Of a stretch of DNA of 8,795 nt, positions 1 through 7,038 are shown piece after piece. Source of the DNA: Lutibacter sp. (GTDB taxonomy: Bacteria > Bacteroidota > Bacteroidia > Flavobacteriales > Flavobacteriaceae); assembly GCA_030748365.1 (NCBI GenBank), contig JASMME010000042.1, positions 1-8,795 of the forward strand, given 5' to 3'. Made by a program: the position numbers and the translations under genes. The notes under the pieces were generated by a model. That model ran no database searches. It worked only from the letters and a program-made list of their open reading frames with translations, and had not been told where the DNA came from. Within the stretch, counting starts at the first letter, position 1; every line of letters begins with the position of its first letter.

Positions 1-91
1 TGTCAGATTATTGGCGTTATGCCGGATTTTCCCGGTCATCATTGAGGCGCATCAGCACCTTCGGCGATCCCGTCCAGTTCGTATCGTCGTC
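1..91. other. Unrelated sequence replacing the rest of rpsC
   Basis: This segment follows the last recognisable rpsC codon (GAA at 92-94) on the minus strand. None of the three minus-strand frames encodes the expected continuation of S3: one gives 24 unrelated residues and a TAA or similar stop at 17-19, and the other two close within 12 to 16 codons. GC is about 54% by my count, against about 44% for 121-360. I recognise no protein family in any of the six frames. The most economical reading is a chimeric contig end or a recombination breakpoint; read-level data are needed to tell these apart. Confidence 0.6.
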
Positions 92-355
92 TTCTTTCAG
101 CTTGTCGACCTCCTGGCCTCCCTTACCGATAATGATTCCAGGACGCGCGGTAGTGATGGTCACTGTAACGAGTTTTAGTGTACGCTCTATGATAACAGCG
201 GAAACACTTGCTTTTGCTAAACGGGCATGGATATACCTTCTTATCTTATCGTCTTCGGCAATCTTATCTCCATAGTTTCTCCCGCCGTACCAGTTGGATT
301 CCCATCCCCTGATGATTCCGATCCTATTTCCTATTGGATTTGTTTTCTGTCCCAT
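17..355 (-). CDS. rpsC: 30S ribosomal protein S3, N-terminal part with a foreign tail
   Basis: S3 sits at the mRNA entry channel of the small subunit and helps unwind mRNA. Residues 1-88 match flavobacterial S3 closely: the MGQKTNPIG start, the [11 protein letters not shown] segment, and the type II KH domain with its GIIIGKGG loop near residues 74-80. After KLKE at residue 88 the similarity stops and 24 unrelated residues follow before the stop. Full-length S3 is roughly 210-250 residues, so more than half is missing, including the C-terminal S3 domain. The start lies 6 nt after the rplV stop, as expected for this operon, and has no Shine-Dalgarno sequence. The N-terminal identity is secure. 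The 112-residue product is probably not a real protein, because S3 is essential and rplP should follow. Confidence 0.85.
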   Translation of the reverse strand: MGQKTNPIGNRIGIIRGWESNWYGGRNYGDKIAEDDKIRRYIHARLAKASVSAVIIERTLKLVTVTITTARPGIIIGKGGQEVDKLKEDDDTNWTGSPKVLMRLNDDRENPA

Positions 356-361
356 TACTAC

Positions 362-772
362 TTATGATTGATTGCTTTGATTAGTATTTCCCAAGACCAG
401 TGTCACGTGATTAGAACGCTTTCTAATACGGTGGGCACGTCCTTGTGGTGCCGGTCTCAATCTCTTTAACATTCCTGCGCTGTCCACGTAAATCTCCTTG
501 ATAAACAAACCTGCATCCTCAATATTGGACTCAGGGTTCTTCGCTTGCCAGTTAGCAATAGCGCTCAACAATAATTTCTCTAAGTTGATAGACGCTTCTT
601 TAGGGTTAAATTTCAGGATTTGCAGTGCTTTTTCAACCTCAATTCCCCGAACCAAGTCAGCGACCAAACGCATCTTTCTGGGTGATGTAGGACAACCTGT
701 AAGCTTGGCAAAGGCCAATTGCTTTTTCTCCTCTTTGATCTGTTGTGCTCTTAATTTTTTACGAACTCCCAT
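362..772 (-). CDS. rplV: 50S ribosomal protein L22
   Basis: L22 binds 23S rRNA, and its long beta-hairpin lines the nascent-peptide exit tunnel. The 136-residue product has the [15 protein letters not shown] core near residues 29-43 and the tunnel hairpin around [19 protein letters not shown] near residues 104-122. A basic, lysine-rich N-terminal extension of about 20 residues makes it longer than the 110-residue E. coli protein; such extensions are usual in Bacteroidota. It lies 9 nt after rpsS and 6 nt before rpsC, so it is co-transcribed. I see no truncation and no macrolide-resistance-type deletion in the hairpin. Confidence 0.97.
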   Translation of the reverse strand: MGVRKKLRAQQIKEEKKQLAFAKLTGCPTSPRKMRLVADLVRGIEVEKALQILKFNPKEASINLEKLLLSAIANWQAKNPESNIEDAGLFIKEIYVDSAGMLKRLRPAPQGRAHRIRKRSNHVTLVLGNTNQSNQS

Positions 773-781
773 GATTACCTA

Positions 782-1060
782 CTATTTTTTACCTTTATTT
801 TTTGCACCAGCGTGCCCTCTAAAAGAACGCGTTGGTGAAAATTCACCTAATTTATGACCTACCATATTCTCGGTAATATACACCGGTACAAACTGTCTTC
901 CGTTGTGAACGGCAATGGTCTGCCCTACAAAATCTGGGGTGATCATGGAGGCCCTAGACCAGGTTTTGATCACTTTCTTCTTTCCTGAATCGAGGTTCGA
1001 TTGAACTTTCTTTTCAAGTTTTCGAAAAACATAGGGTCCTTTTTTCAATGAACGTGCCAT
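782..1060 (-). CDS. rpsS: 30S ribosomal protein S19
   Basis: S19 binds the head of the small subunit next to S13 and contacts the A-site tRNA region. The 92-residue product has the standard length and motifs: [11 protein letters not shown] at the start, [15 protein letters not shown] in the middle, and [17 protein letters not shown] near the end, followed by a basic tail. The start lies 7 nt after the rplB stop. The upstream sequence is A-rich with no Shine-Dalgarno motif. Its place between rplB and rplV is the conserved S10-operon order. Confidence 0.98.
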   Translation of the reverse strand: MARSLKKGPYVFRKLEKKVQSNLDSGKKKVIKTWSRASMITPDFVGQTIAVHNGRQFVPVYITENMVGHKLGEFSPTRSFRGHAGAKNKGKK

Positions 1061-1067
1061 ATATCAA

Positions 1068-1892
1068 TTATTTTTTTCTGCGTTCTATAATATACTTATT
1101 ACTCGCCTTGGTCTTAGACCTTGTCTTGTATCCTTTAGCAGGAATACCGTTCCTGGATCTTGGATGCCCTCCTGAGGAACGTCCTTCACCACCACCCATT
1201 GGGTGATCGACAGGGTTCATTACAACAGGCCTTGTTCTAGGTCTTCTACCCAACCATCGTGTTCTACCGGCTTTACCAGACACCAACAATTGGTGGTCTG
1301 AGTTGGAGACTACCCCAATGGTTGCGCTACAGGTTAACAAGATCATTCTTGTCTCACCTGAGGGCAATTTGATGGTAGCATATTTTCCTTCTCTTGCCAT
1401 TAATTGCGCAAAAGAACCGGCACTTCGGGCTATCACAGCTCCCTGCCCCGGGTGCAATTCAATACAGGAAATATTGGTTCCCAAAGGAATGTCATTTAAC
1501 AGCATCGTGTTACCAACATCAGGGGTGGCACCTTCACCAGAAAGGACCGTCTGACCTACTTTCAAACCAGTTTGCGCAATGATATATCTCTTTTCGCCAT
1601 CTGTATAAAACAAAAGGGCTATGAATGCGGAACGGTTGGGATCGTACTCGATGGTTTTAACCGTGGCAGGCACCCCGTGCTTATTCCTTTTAAAATCAAT
1701 GATACGATAGTGTTTCTTATGACCACCGCCCATATAGCGCATGGTCATTTTCCCTCTGTTATTTCGACCTCCAGATCTTTTTTTCGGAGCCAATAGGCTT
1801 TTTTCCGGCTTGTCAGTAGTAAGGGAGTCGAATCCGTTTACTACTCTAAAACGCTGACCTGGTGTTACGGGTTTTAATTTTCTTACTGACAT
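1068..1892 (-). CDS. rplB: 50S ribosomal protein L2
   Basis: L2 is a primary 23S rRNA-binding protein needed for subunit joining and peptidyl transferase assembly. The 274-residue product has the normal length. It carries the RNA-binding core ([20 protein letters not shown] near residues 41-60, then an OB-like and an SH3-like half) and the [12 protein letters not shown] loop near residues 226-237. Histidine 230 matches the conserved histidine implicated in peptidyl transferase function (H229 in E. coli numbering). The C-terminus is basic, as expected. It follows rplW by 11 nt and precedes rpsS by 7 nt. Confidence 0.98.
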   Translation of the reverse strand: MSVRKLKPVTPGQRFRVVNGFDSLTTDKPEKSLLAPKKRSGGRNNRGKMTMRYMGGGHKKHYRIIDFKRNKHGVPATVKTIEYDPNRSAFIALLFYTDGEKRYIIAQTGLKVGQTVLSGEGATPDVGNTMLLNDIPLGTNISCIELHPGQGAVIARSAGSFAQLMAREGKYATIKLPSGETRMILLTCSATIGVVSNSDHQLLVSGKAGRTRWLGRRPRTRPVVMNPVDHPMGGGEGRSSGGHPRSRNGIPAKGYKTRSKTKASNKYIIERRKK

Positions 1893-1903
1893 GTCAATCT
1901 TTC

Positions 1904-2194
1904 TTAGATATTGCTGTAAAAATCAATACTTTCACCTTCGGCTAACTGCACAATGGCTTTTTTGTAAGCGCCTGTTTTGGCATGAACGATACCGCTTTTG
2001 GTAAACTTCGTATTGCGTGAAACAGGGTAGTTCATTGTCTTAACACTTTCGATGGCCACACCGTAGGTTTCTTCTACAGCAGACCTAATCTGAAGCTTGT
2101 TAGCACCTTTACTGACGACAAAGGCATAGCGATTAAACAACTCGCTGTCATTGGTCGCTTTTTCCGTGATAATAGGTTTAATTAAAATGCTCAT
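1904..2194 (-). CDS. rplW: 50S ribosomal protein L23
   Basis: L23 lies at the exit of the nascent-peptide tunnel and is the docking site for trigger factor and signal recognition particle. The 96-residue product begins with the family signature [12 protein letters not shown] and has the RNA-binding segment [15 protein letters not shown] near residues 32-46, followed by a loop rich in lysine and threonine. Length is normal. It starts 9 nt after the rplD stop and ends 11 nt before rplB, within the co-transcribed block. Confidence 0.97.
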   Translation of the reverse strand: MSILIKPIITEKATNDSELFNRYAFVVSKGANKLQIRSAVEETYGVAIESVKTMNYPVSRNTKFTKSGIVHAKTGAYKKAIVQLAEGESIDFYSNI

Positions 2195-2203
2195 TTCTGT
2201 GAC

Positions 2204-2833
2204 CTATTTACTTAAATTAGATTCTATTCCTGCCAAAGCAGCTTCTGAAAGAACGATCTTGTTGGCATTTAACAATTCGTAAGTGCTTAAACCTGTGTTT
2301 ATTACGGTTTTAGATCTTTTCAAATTTCGCGATGACAAATATACATTATTATTTGTCTCAGCCAAGACAAACAAAGACTTTTTGTTCTCAACACCCAGGG
2401 CCGCAAGGACCTCTTTAAAGGCCTTGGTTTTGGGTGCCTCAAAACTGAAATCTTCCACCACAATGATGTTGTTGTCTTTTGCTTGTATGCTCAAAGCAGA
2501 TCTTCGAGCGAGTCTCTTGAGGTTCTTGTTGAGCTTGAAGGAATAATCCTTAGGACGTGGGCCAAATATCCTACCACCCCCTCTAAAGACGGGTGATTTG
2601 ATACTTCCTGCCCGGGCCGTACCGGTTCCTTTCTGTTTCTTAATCTTACGGGTACTTCCAGTGATTTCAGCCCTTTCTTTGGCTTTGTGGGTTCCCTGTC
2701 TTTTGTTGGCCAGATACTGCTTGACATCTAAGTAAACAGCATGGTCATTTGGCTCAATTCCATATACAGCTTCAGAAAGTTCCACTTTCCTACCTGTATC
2801 TTTTCCTTGTATGTCTAAAACGGATACTTTCAT
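2204..2833 (-). CDS. rplD: 50S ribosomal protein L4
   Basis: L4 folds onto 23S rRNA, and its extended loop forms part of the exit-tunnel constriction. In E. coli it also represses its own S10 operon by attenuation and translational control. I take the start at [12 protein letters not shown], giving 209 residues, because it matches the family N-terminus. An in-frame ATG 45 nt upstream (at 2878) lies inside rplC and would add 15 residues unlike the family. The tunnel loop [20 protein letters not shown] lies near residues 65-84. The start overlaps the rplC stop by one base (TAATG), which suggests translational coupling. Confidence 0.96.
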   Translation of the reverse strand: MKVSVLDIQGKDTGRKVELSEAVYGIEPNDHAVYLDVKQYLANKRQGTHKAKERAEITGSTRKIKKQKGTGTARAGSIKSPVFRGGGRIFGPRPKDYSFKLNKNLKRLARRSALSIQAKDNNIIVVEDFSFEAPKTKAFKEVLAALGVENKKSLFVLAETNNNVYLSSRNLKRSKTVINTGLSTYELLNANKIVLSEAALAGIESNLSK

Positions 2834-3450
2834 TACTTCTGAATAATTACATAAGCGTTCTTGTGACCGGGAACACATCCCTTTACAATAAGTAGGTTCT
2901 TTTCAGCCACCACTTTTAACACTTTCAAATTTTGAACAGTCACTCTTTTTCCTCCCATTCGACCGGCCATGCGCATCCCCTTAAATACCCTTGCAGGATA
3001 CGAGGCTGCCCCAATGGAACCCGGTGCTCTTAAACGGTTGTGCTGCCCGTGTGTGGCTTGACCGACACCGGCAAATCCGTGGCGTTTTACCACCCCTTGG
3101 AATCCTTTACCTTTGGAAGTTGCGGATACATCCACAAATTCTCCTTCAGCAAATAATTCTACTGTTAGTTCATCTCCTAAATTGTGTGCTTCTTCAAATC
3201 CTTGGAATTCGACAACTTTACTTTTGGCAGTGGTCCCTGCTTTTTGGAAGTGACCATCCAACGCTTTGTTGGAACTTTTCGCCTTTTTGTCATCGAAACC
3301 AATCTGAAGGGCACTGTACCCGTCAACCTCTTCGGTTCTGACTTGGGTAACTACACAAGGACCTGCTTCAATGACTGTACAGGGAATGTTCTTCCCGTTC
3401 TCATCAAATAAGCTGGTCATTCCGATTTTCTTTCCTATTAACCCAGACAT
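2833..3450 (-). CDS. rplC: 50S ribosomal protein L3
   Basis: L3 is an early assembly protein of the large subunit whose central extension reaches towards the peptidyl transferase centre. The 205-residue product begins [17 protein letters not shown] and has the extension [20 protein letters not shown] followed by [20 protein letters not shown]. In the position of the methylated glutamine of E. coli L3 (Q150, in GSIGQNQTPG) this protein has serine, so that PrmB-type modification cannot occur there. It is preceded by a 138-nt structured spacer, by far the longest gap in the operon. The last 15 bases before the ATG are AT-rich with no Shine-Dalgarno sequence. Confidence 0.97.
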   Translation of the reverse strand: MSGLIGKKIGMTSLFDENGKNIPCTVIEAGPCVVTQVRTEEVDGYSALQIGFDDKKAKSSNKALDGHFQKAGTTAKSKVVEFQGFEEAHNLGDELTVELFAEGEFVDVSATSKGKGFQGVVKRHGFAGVGQATHGQHNRLRAPGSIGAASYPARVFKGMRMAGRMGGKRVTVQNLKVLKVVAEKNLLIVKGCVPGHKNAYVIIQK

Positions 3451-3486
3451 GTTTAATTTAATTAATTTGTTTTGCTATTCCTATTT

Positions 3487-3517
3487 AAAAAAACAGGGTC
3501 AAAATACTTCAACCCTG
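3487..3517 (-). terminator. Intrinsic terminator-like hairpin ahead of rplC (attenuator candidate)
   Basis: On the rplC coding strand the arms CAGGGT and ACCCTG (outer 6 Watson-Crick pairs) extend inward through two G-T wobbles and two A-T pairs to a 10-bp stem with a GTAT loop, at 3494-3517. Seven T residues follow directly (3487-3493). This is the layout of a Rho-independent terminator, but it lies inside an operon, 36 nt ahead of an essential gene. I therefore infer a conditional or partial attenuator and not a full stop. No canonical promoter is visible between it and rplC. Confidence 0.7.
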
Positions 3518-3534
3518 ATGTATTTTTCCGTTTT

Positions 3535-3555
3535 TCCCTCGACAACCGCTCGGGA
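3535..3555 (-). promoter_or_regulatory. Hairpin with tandem G-A mismatches in rpsJ-rplC leader
   Basis: On the coding strand the arms are TCCCGAG and CGAGGGA, separated by a 7-base CGGTTGT loop. The outer four pairs are Watson-Crick. The next two are opposed GA/GA, the arrangement that forms tandem sheared G-A pairs in RNA, and a G-C pair closes the loop. Such elements are common in protein-bound RNA. I infer a possible ribosomal-protein binding site, but there is no three-base bulge, so it is not a standard kink-turn. Whether it folds is untested. Confidence 0.4.
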
Positions 3556-3560
3556 CATGT

Positions 3561-3578
3561 ACCAAAATTGCTTTTGGT
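3561..3578 (-). promoter_or_regulatory. Perfect 7-bp hairpin with GCAA tetraloop after rpsJ
   Basis: On the coding strand ACCAAAA and TTTTGGT form a perfect stem closed by GCAA, a stable GNRA tetraloop. It starts 10 nt after the rpsJ stop codon. It is followed by ACATG and not a T-tract, so it is not itself an intrinsic terminator. It could protect the rpsJ 3' end after processing or be the first element of a regulated leader. GNRA loops often dock in tertiary contacts. Confidence 0.5.
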
Positions 3579-3588
3579 TTGGTCTTTG

Positions 3589-3894
3589 TTAGACCTTGAT
3601 TTCTACTTCTACGCCACTAGGAAGCTCCAGTTTCATCAGTGCATCAATCGTTTTGGATGATGAACTATAGATGTCCAGTAACCTTTTATAGGCACTTAGC
3701 TGAAACTGCTCACGTGATTTTTTGTTTACGTGTGGTGAACGCAATACCGTAAAAATCTTTTTATGGGTTGGCAATGGTATGGGGCCATTGACAACGGCGC
3801 CGGTATTTTTTACCGTTTTGACGATTTTCTCAGCAGATTTATCTACTAAATTGTAATCGTACGACTTTAATTTTATTCTAATTTTTTGACTCAT
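3589..3894 (-). CDS. rpsJ: 30S ribosomal protein S10
   Basis: S10 is a small-subunit head protein; as NusE it also joins NusB in transcription antitermination. The 101-residue product shows the family pattern: [21 protein letters not shown] at the N-terminus, [28 protein letters not shown] around residues 38-65, and a C-terminal [10 protein letters not shown]. Length is normal. It lies 17 nt after fusA, where many other bacteria have tuf. The following 138-nt gap separates it from rplC, so its expression could be uncoupled from the rest of the S10 block. Confidence 0.98.
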   Translation of the reverse strand: MSQKIRIKLKSYDYNLVDKSAEKIVKTVKNTGAVVNGPIPLPTHKKIFTVLRSPHVNKKSREQFQLSAYKRLLDIYSSSSKTIDALMKLELPSGVEVEIKV

Positions 3895-3911
3895 CGTTGC
3901 TAATTTAGAGA

Positions 3912-6002
3912 TTAACCTTTTGCATTTGCTATGACTTCTTCTGCGATGTTCGAGGGCGTTTCCGCATAGTGCGAAAATTCCATGGATGAGGTAGCCCTTC
4001 CTGATGACAGGGTTCGTAGGGTAGTCACATATCCAAACATCTCTGACAAGGGCACATTGGCTTTTACCACCTTGGCACCTGCGCGGTCGTCCATGGAGTT
4101 TACCTGTCCCCTTCTTCGGTTCAGGTCACCTACCACATCTCCCATATTCAATTCGGGAGTAACGACTTCCAGCTTCATAATGGGCTCAAGAATCACCGCC
4201 TTGGCCGCCTTAGAGGCTGCTTTATAACCCATTTTGGCTGCTAGTTCAAACGATAGTTGATCAGAATCCACTGCGTGGAAAGATCCATCGTATAAGCTAA
4301 TCTTCATACTGTCCATTTCATAGCCAGCCAGGGGACCGTTCTTCATGGCCATGGCAAAACCTTTTTGAACAGAAGGAATGTATTCTTTGGGAATGTTCCC
4401 TCCTTTGATCTCATTGACAAAAGTAAGGCCAGTAGTCCCTTCATCAGCAGGTTCCATGACAAATTTGATATCAGCAAATTTACCACGTCCACCAGACTGT
4501 TTCTTGTAGACCTCTCTGTGATCAGCCTTGGCTGTAATGGCTTCCTTGTATTCAACCTGCGGTTGTCCTTCATTCACCTCTACCTTAAACTCACGCTTGA
4601 GACGATCTACGATAATCTCCAGGTGTAACTCACCCATTCCAGAAATAATCGTTTGGCCAGAGGCTTCATCGGTTTTTACCTGGAAGGTAGGGTCTTCTTC
4701 TGCCAGTTTACCCAATGCCATACCGAGCTTGTCGACATCTGCCTTGGTTTTTGGCTCAACAGCAATACCGATTACAGGATCGGGGAAACTCATGGATTCC
4801 AGCACGATGGGATGCTTCTCATCACAAATGGTATCCCCTGTTTTCAAATCTTTAAATCCAACAGCTGCACCGATATCTCCAGCCTCAATTCTCTTGATAG
4901 GCTCTTGCTTATTGGAGTGCATCTGGTAGATACGTGAAATTCGCTCTTTTTTACCGGAACGGGTATTCAATACGTAGGAACCGGCATCCAAGCCACCTGA
5001 ATAGGCGCGGAAAAAGGCCAAACGACCCACAAACGGATCGGTGGCGATTTTAAAGGCCAGGGCAGAAAAAGGTTCTGACACATCTGGCTTTCTGAAATCA
5101 GCTTCACCATTGTTAGGGTTGGTACCCTCAATGGCTTCAATATCTAGTGGAGAGGGTAGAAAACGCATCACAGCGTCTAACATGGCCTGCACCCCTTTGT
5201 TTTTAAAAGCGGAACCACACATCATCGGAATGATGGACATATCGATCGTGGCGGCGCGGAGCGCAGCAATGATCTCATCCTCTGTGATGGAATCTTCATC
5301 CTCGAAGAATTTTTCCAGCAACTCCTCATCGTATTCAGCCACCGCCTCTACCAGTTGTGCCCGGTAGGTCTCTACATCATCCACCAGTTCTGCAGGAATC
5401 TCTATTTCTTCATAGGTCATTCCCATATCGTGTTCATTCCAAACGATGGCTTTCTTGGAAATAAGGTCAACGACCCCTTTGAAATCCATCTCTTCACCAA
5501 TGGGCACCTGTAAAGGTACTGGGTTACCACCCAACATTTCTTTTACCTGCTTGCACACGTTAAAGAAATCAGCCCCCTGACGGTCCATCTTGTTGACGAA
5601 GCCCAATCGGGGTACTTTGTATTTGTCAGCTTGCCTCCAAACCGTTTCAGACTGTGGCTCCACACCATCAACAGCACTAAACAAGGCAACCACACCGTCC
5701 AACACACGCAAAGAACGCTCTACCTCTACAGTAAAGTCAACGTGGCCAGGGGTATCAATAATGTTTACAGCATAGGTGTCGCCACGGTAAGGCCATTCAC
5801 AATGGGTAGCCGCAGAAGTAATGGTAATACCTCTTTCCTGCTCCTGCTCCATCCAGTCCATGGTAGCAGCCCCGTCATGTACTTCTCCAATTTTATGGGA
5901 AACACCTGTATAGTAAAGGATGCGCTCCGTACAGGTAGTTTTTCCTGCATCAATATGGGCAGCGATCCCAATATTTCTTGTGTATTTTAAATCTCTTGCC
6001 AT
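3912..6002 (-). CDS. fusA: Elongation factor G
   Basis: EF-G is the GTPase that drives translocation and, with ribosome recycling factor, ribosome recycling. The 696-residue product is full length. The GTPase motifs are intact: P-loop AHIDAGKT at residues 15-22, switch I RGITI at 57-61, DTPGH at 83-87, NKMD at 137-140 and GSAF at 263-266. Domains II to V follow, including the domain IV segment near [20 protein letters not shown], whose histidine tip enters the A site. The ATG at 6002 gives the family start [16 protein letters not shown]. It follows rpsG by 9 nt with no clear Shine-Dalgarno sequence. This is the str-operon copy; a second EF-G elsewhere cannot be excluded. Confidence 0.98.
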   Translation of the reverse strand: MARDLKYTRNIGIAAHIDAGKTTCTERILYYTGVSHKIGEVHDGAATMDWMEQEQERGITITSAATHCEWPYRGDTYAVNIIDTPGHVDFTVEVERSLRVLDGVVALFSAVDGVEPQSETVWRQADKYKVPRLGFVNKMDRQGADFFNVCKQVKEMLGGNPVPLQVPIGEEMDFKGVVDLISKKAIVWNEHDMGMTYEEIEIPAELVDDVETYRAQLVEAVAEYDEELLEKFFEDEDSITEDEIIAALRAATIDMSIIPMMCGSAFKNKGVQAMLDAVMRFLPSPLDIEAIEGTNPNNGEADFRKPDVSEPFSALAFKIATDPFVGRLAFFRAYSGGLDAGSYVLNTRSGKKERISRIYQMHSNKQEPIKRIEAGDIGAAVGFKDLKTGDTICDEKHPIVLESMSFPDPVIGIAVEPKTKADVDKLGMALGKLAEEDPTFQVKTDEASGQTIISGMGELHLEIIVDRLKREFKVEVNEGQPQVEYKEAITAKADHREVYKKQSGGRGKFADIKFVMEPADEGTTGLTFVNEIKGGNIPKEYIPSVQKGFAMAMKNGPLAGYEMDSMKISLYDGSFHAVDSDQLSFELAAKMGYKAASKAAKAVILEPIMKLEVVTPELNMGDVVGDLNRRRGQVNSMDDRAGAKVVKANVPLSEMFGYVTTLRTLSSGRATSSMEFSHYAETPSNIAEEVIANAKG

Positions 6003-6011
6003 GACTACTCG

Positions 6012-6488
6012 TTAAAATCTAAGGTGAGAGAATGCTTTGTTTGCATCCGCCATTTTGTGAACGTCCACTCTTTTCTTAACGGCGGCACCTTCCTCTTTGG
6101 CAGCTGCCAACACTTCTGCAGCCAAACGCTGCGCCATGGATTTCTCATTGCGTTTTCTAGCATAGGAAATCAGCCATTTGATGGCCATGGATACCTTTCG
6201 GTCAGGCCGAATTTGCATTGGAATCTGGAAGGTAGCCCCGCCCACACGACGGCTGCGAACCTCCACTTGTGGCATGACATTGCTCAAGGCGTCTTTCCAC
6301 AATTCCAGGCTGGATTTTTCCTCATCCTGTTTTTTCTGATCTACAATATCAAGGGCATCGTAGAAAACCTTGAAAGCCACCGATTTTTTACCGTCACACA
6401 TCAAATTGTTAACAAACCTGGTAACCAACTGATCGTTGAACTTTGGATCCGGTAAAAGCGGCCTTTTTTTCGCTCTTCTTTTTCTCAT
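6012..6488 (-). CDS. rpsG: 30S ribosomal protein S7
   Basis: S7 nucleates assembly of the small-subunit head and lines the E-site mRNA channel. In E. coli it is the translational repressor of the str operon. The 158-residue product has the basic N-terminus [15 protein letters not shown], the [13 protein letters not shown] helix, the beta-hairpin [16 protein letters not shown] near residues 75-90, and the usual C-terminal [15 protein letters not shown]. Length is normal. It lies 24 nt after rpsL and 9 nt before fusA. I did not find an E. coli-like S7 repressor structure in the short rpsL-rpsG gap. Confidence 0.98.
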   Translation of the reverse strand: MRKRRAKKRPLLPDPKFNDQLVTRFVNNLMCDGKKSVAFKVFYDALDIVDQKKQDEEKSSLELWKDALSNVMPQVEVRSRRVGGATFQIPMQIRPDRKVSMAIKWLISYARKRNEKSMAQRLAAEVLAAAKEEGAAVKKRVDVHKMADANKAFSHLRF

Positions 6489-6512
6489 GTCTTTACACTA
6501 ATGTTTTTAAAA

Positions 6513-6887
6513 TTACTTTTTAGGGGCCTTGGTACCGTATTTGGAACGACGTTGTGTACGTCCGTCAACACCCGCGGTGTCTAATGCGCCGCGAACGATG
6601 TGATACCTTACGCCCGGTAAATCTTTAACCCTTCCTCCTCTAACTAATACTATCGAGTGCTCTTGTAAATTGTGCCCTTCTCCAGGAATGTAGGCATTCA
6701 CCTCATTTCCGTTGGTCAACCTTACCCTAGCCACCTTACGCATGGCAGAGTTTGGTTTTTTTGGCGTGGTAGTGTATACACGGGTACACACTCCCCTACG
6801 CTGGGGACAAGAATTCAAAGCAGCCGATTTACTCTTCTTAGTTATTTTGGTTCTTCCTTTTCGTACTAATTGCGAAATTGTTGGCAT
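6513..6887 (-). CDS. rpsL: 30S ribosomal protein S12
   Basis: S12 sits at the decoding centre and affects fidelity; it is the classical target of streptomycin-resistance mutations. The 124-residue product has the family motifs [20 protein letters not shown] and [12 protein letters not shown]. Lysines 43 and 44 and lysine 88 (counting the first Met) are wild type, so the sequence predicts no S12-based streptomycin resistance. Aspartate 89, the residue that can be methylthiolated, is present. It is the first gene of the operon, about 50 nt downstream of the predicted transcription start, with the A-rich leader and absent Shine-Dalgarno sequence typical of Bacteroidota. Confidence 0.98.
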   Translation of the reverse strand: MPTISQLVRKGRTKITKKSKSAALNSCPQRRGVCTRVYTTTPKKPNSAMRKVARVRLTNGNEVNAYIPGEGHNLQEHSIVLVRGGRVKDLPGVRYHIVRGALDTAGVDGRTQRRSKYGTKAPKK

Positions 6888-6941
6888 ACTAATCTTTTGT
6901 TATTATTGCTTTTTAACTAATAAGCTCTTTTTAAGAGTGCG

Positions 6942-6972
6942 CAAATGTACAAATAATTTCTTGTTATTCAAA
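6942..6972 (-). promoter_or_regulatory. Bacteroidetes-type promoter for the rpsL operon
   Basis: On the minus strand TTTG (6969-6972) is followed by exactly 19 nt and then TACATTTG (6942-6949). This is a full match to the Bacteroidetes primary-sigma promoter, -33 TTTG and -7 TAnnTTTG. Transcription should begin near 6935-6937, giving a leader of about 50 nt. The first bases of that leader contain a small CTCTT/AAGAG inverted repeat (6925-6937). Confidence 0.85.
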
Positions 6973-6974
6973 TC

Positions 6975-7010
6975 AGTGTAAGTTTTATTTTATTGATTTA
7001 CTTTTACACT
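6975..7010. repeat. 7-bp inverted repeat in the divergent spacer
   Basis: AGTGTAA (6975-6981) and TTACACT (7004-7010) are perfect inverted copies with a 22-bp spacer and half-site centres 29 bp apart. One arm lies two bases beyond the rpsL -33 box; the other touches the weak plus-strand promoter candidate. This is the arrangement of a two-site operator, but in AT-rich sequence a 7-bp match can occur by chance. Confidence 0.3.
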
Positions 7011-7017
7011 ACATTTA
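7010..7017 (+). promoter_or_regulatory. Weak -7 candidate for the Omp85 gene
   Basis: TACATTTA matches the TAnnTTTG consensus at all but the last base. The -33 region at the usual 19-nt spacing reads only ATTT, and the nearest TTG is too close (14 nt). If used, transcription would start near 7022-7025, just ahead of the TTG or ATG start candidates. It looks much weaker than the rpsL promoter. Confidence 0.3.
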
Positions 7018-7038
7018 TCATCGCTAAAAAGCCTTGTT

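Noticed and set aside
1..91. A simple frameshift in rpsC
   Set aside because: I translated the segment in all three minus-strand frames and none gives the S3 continuation, so insertion or loss of one or two bases cannot explain it.
92..110. A SalI-type site (GTCGAC, 104-109) near the rpsC breakpoint, suggesting a cloning junction
   Set aside because: The S3 reading frame continues correctly through KLKE for another ten or more bases past the site, so the break at about 91 is not at the site; GTCGAC is simply the codons for Val-Asp.
2834..2878. A longer rplD starting at the ATG at 2878
   Set aside because: The extra 15 residues lie inside rplC, do not resemble L4 N-termini, and the ATG at 2833 matches the family start exactly.
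3490..3520. A promoter for rplC within the rpsJ-rplC spacer (minus-strand TATTTTG)
   Set aside because: It is one base short of TAnnTTTG, has no TTTG at the right distance upstream, and lies inside the terminator stem.
3535..3555. A classical kink-turn
   Set aside because: Tandem G-A oppositions are present, but there is no three-nucleotide bulge on one strand, which a kink-turn requires.
3982..5990. Several long open frames opposite fusA and other ribosomal genes on the plus strand
   Set aside because: They lie antisense to highly conserved genes, have no recognisable protein features, and are explained by codon bias of the real genes.
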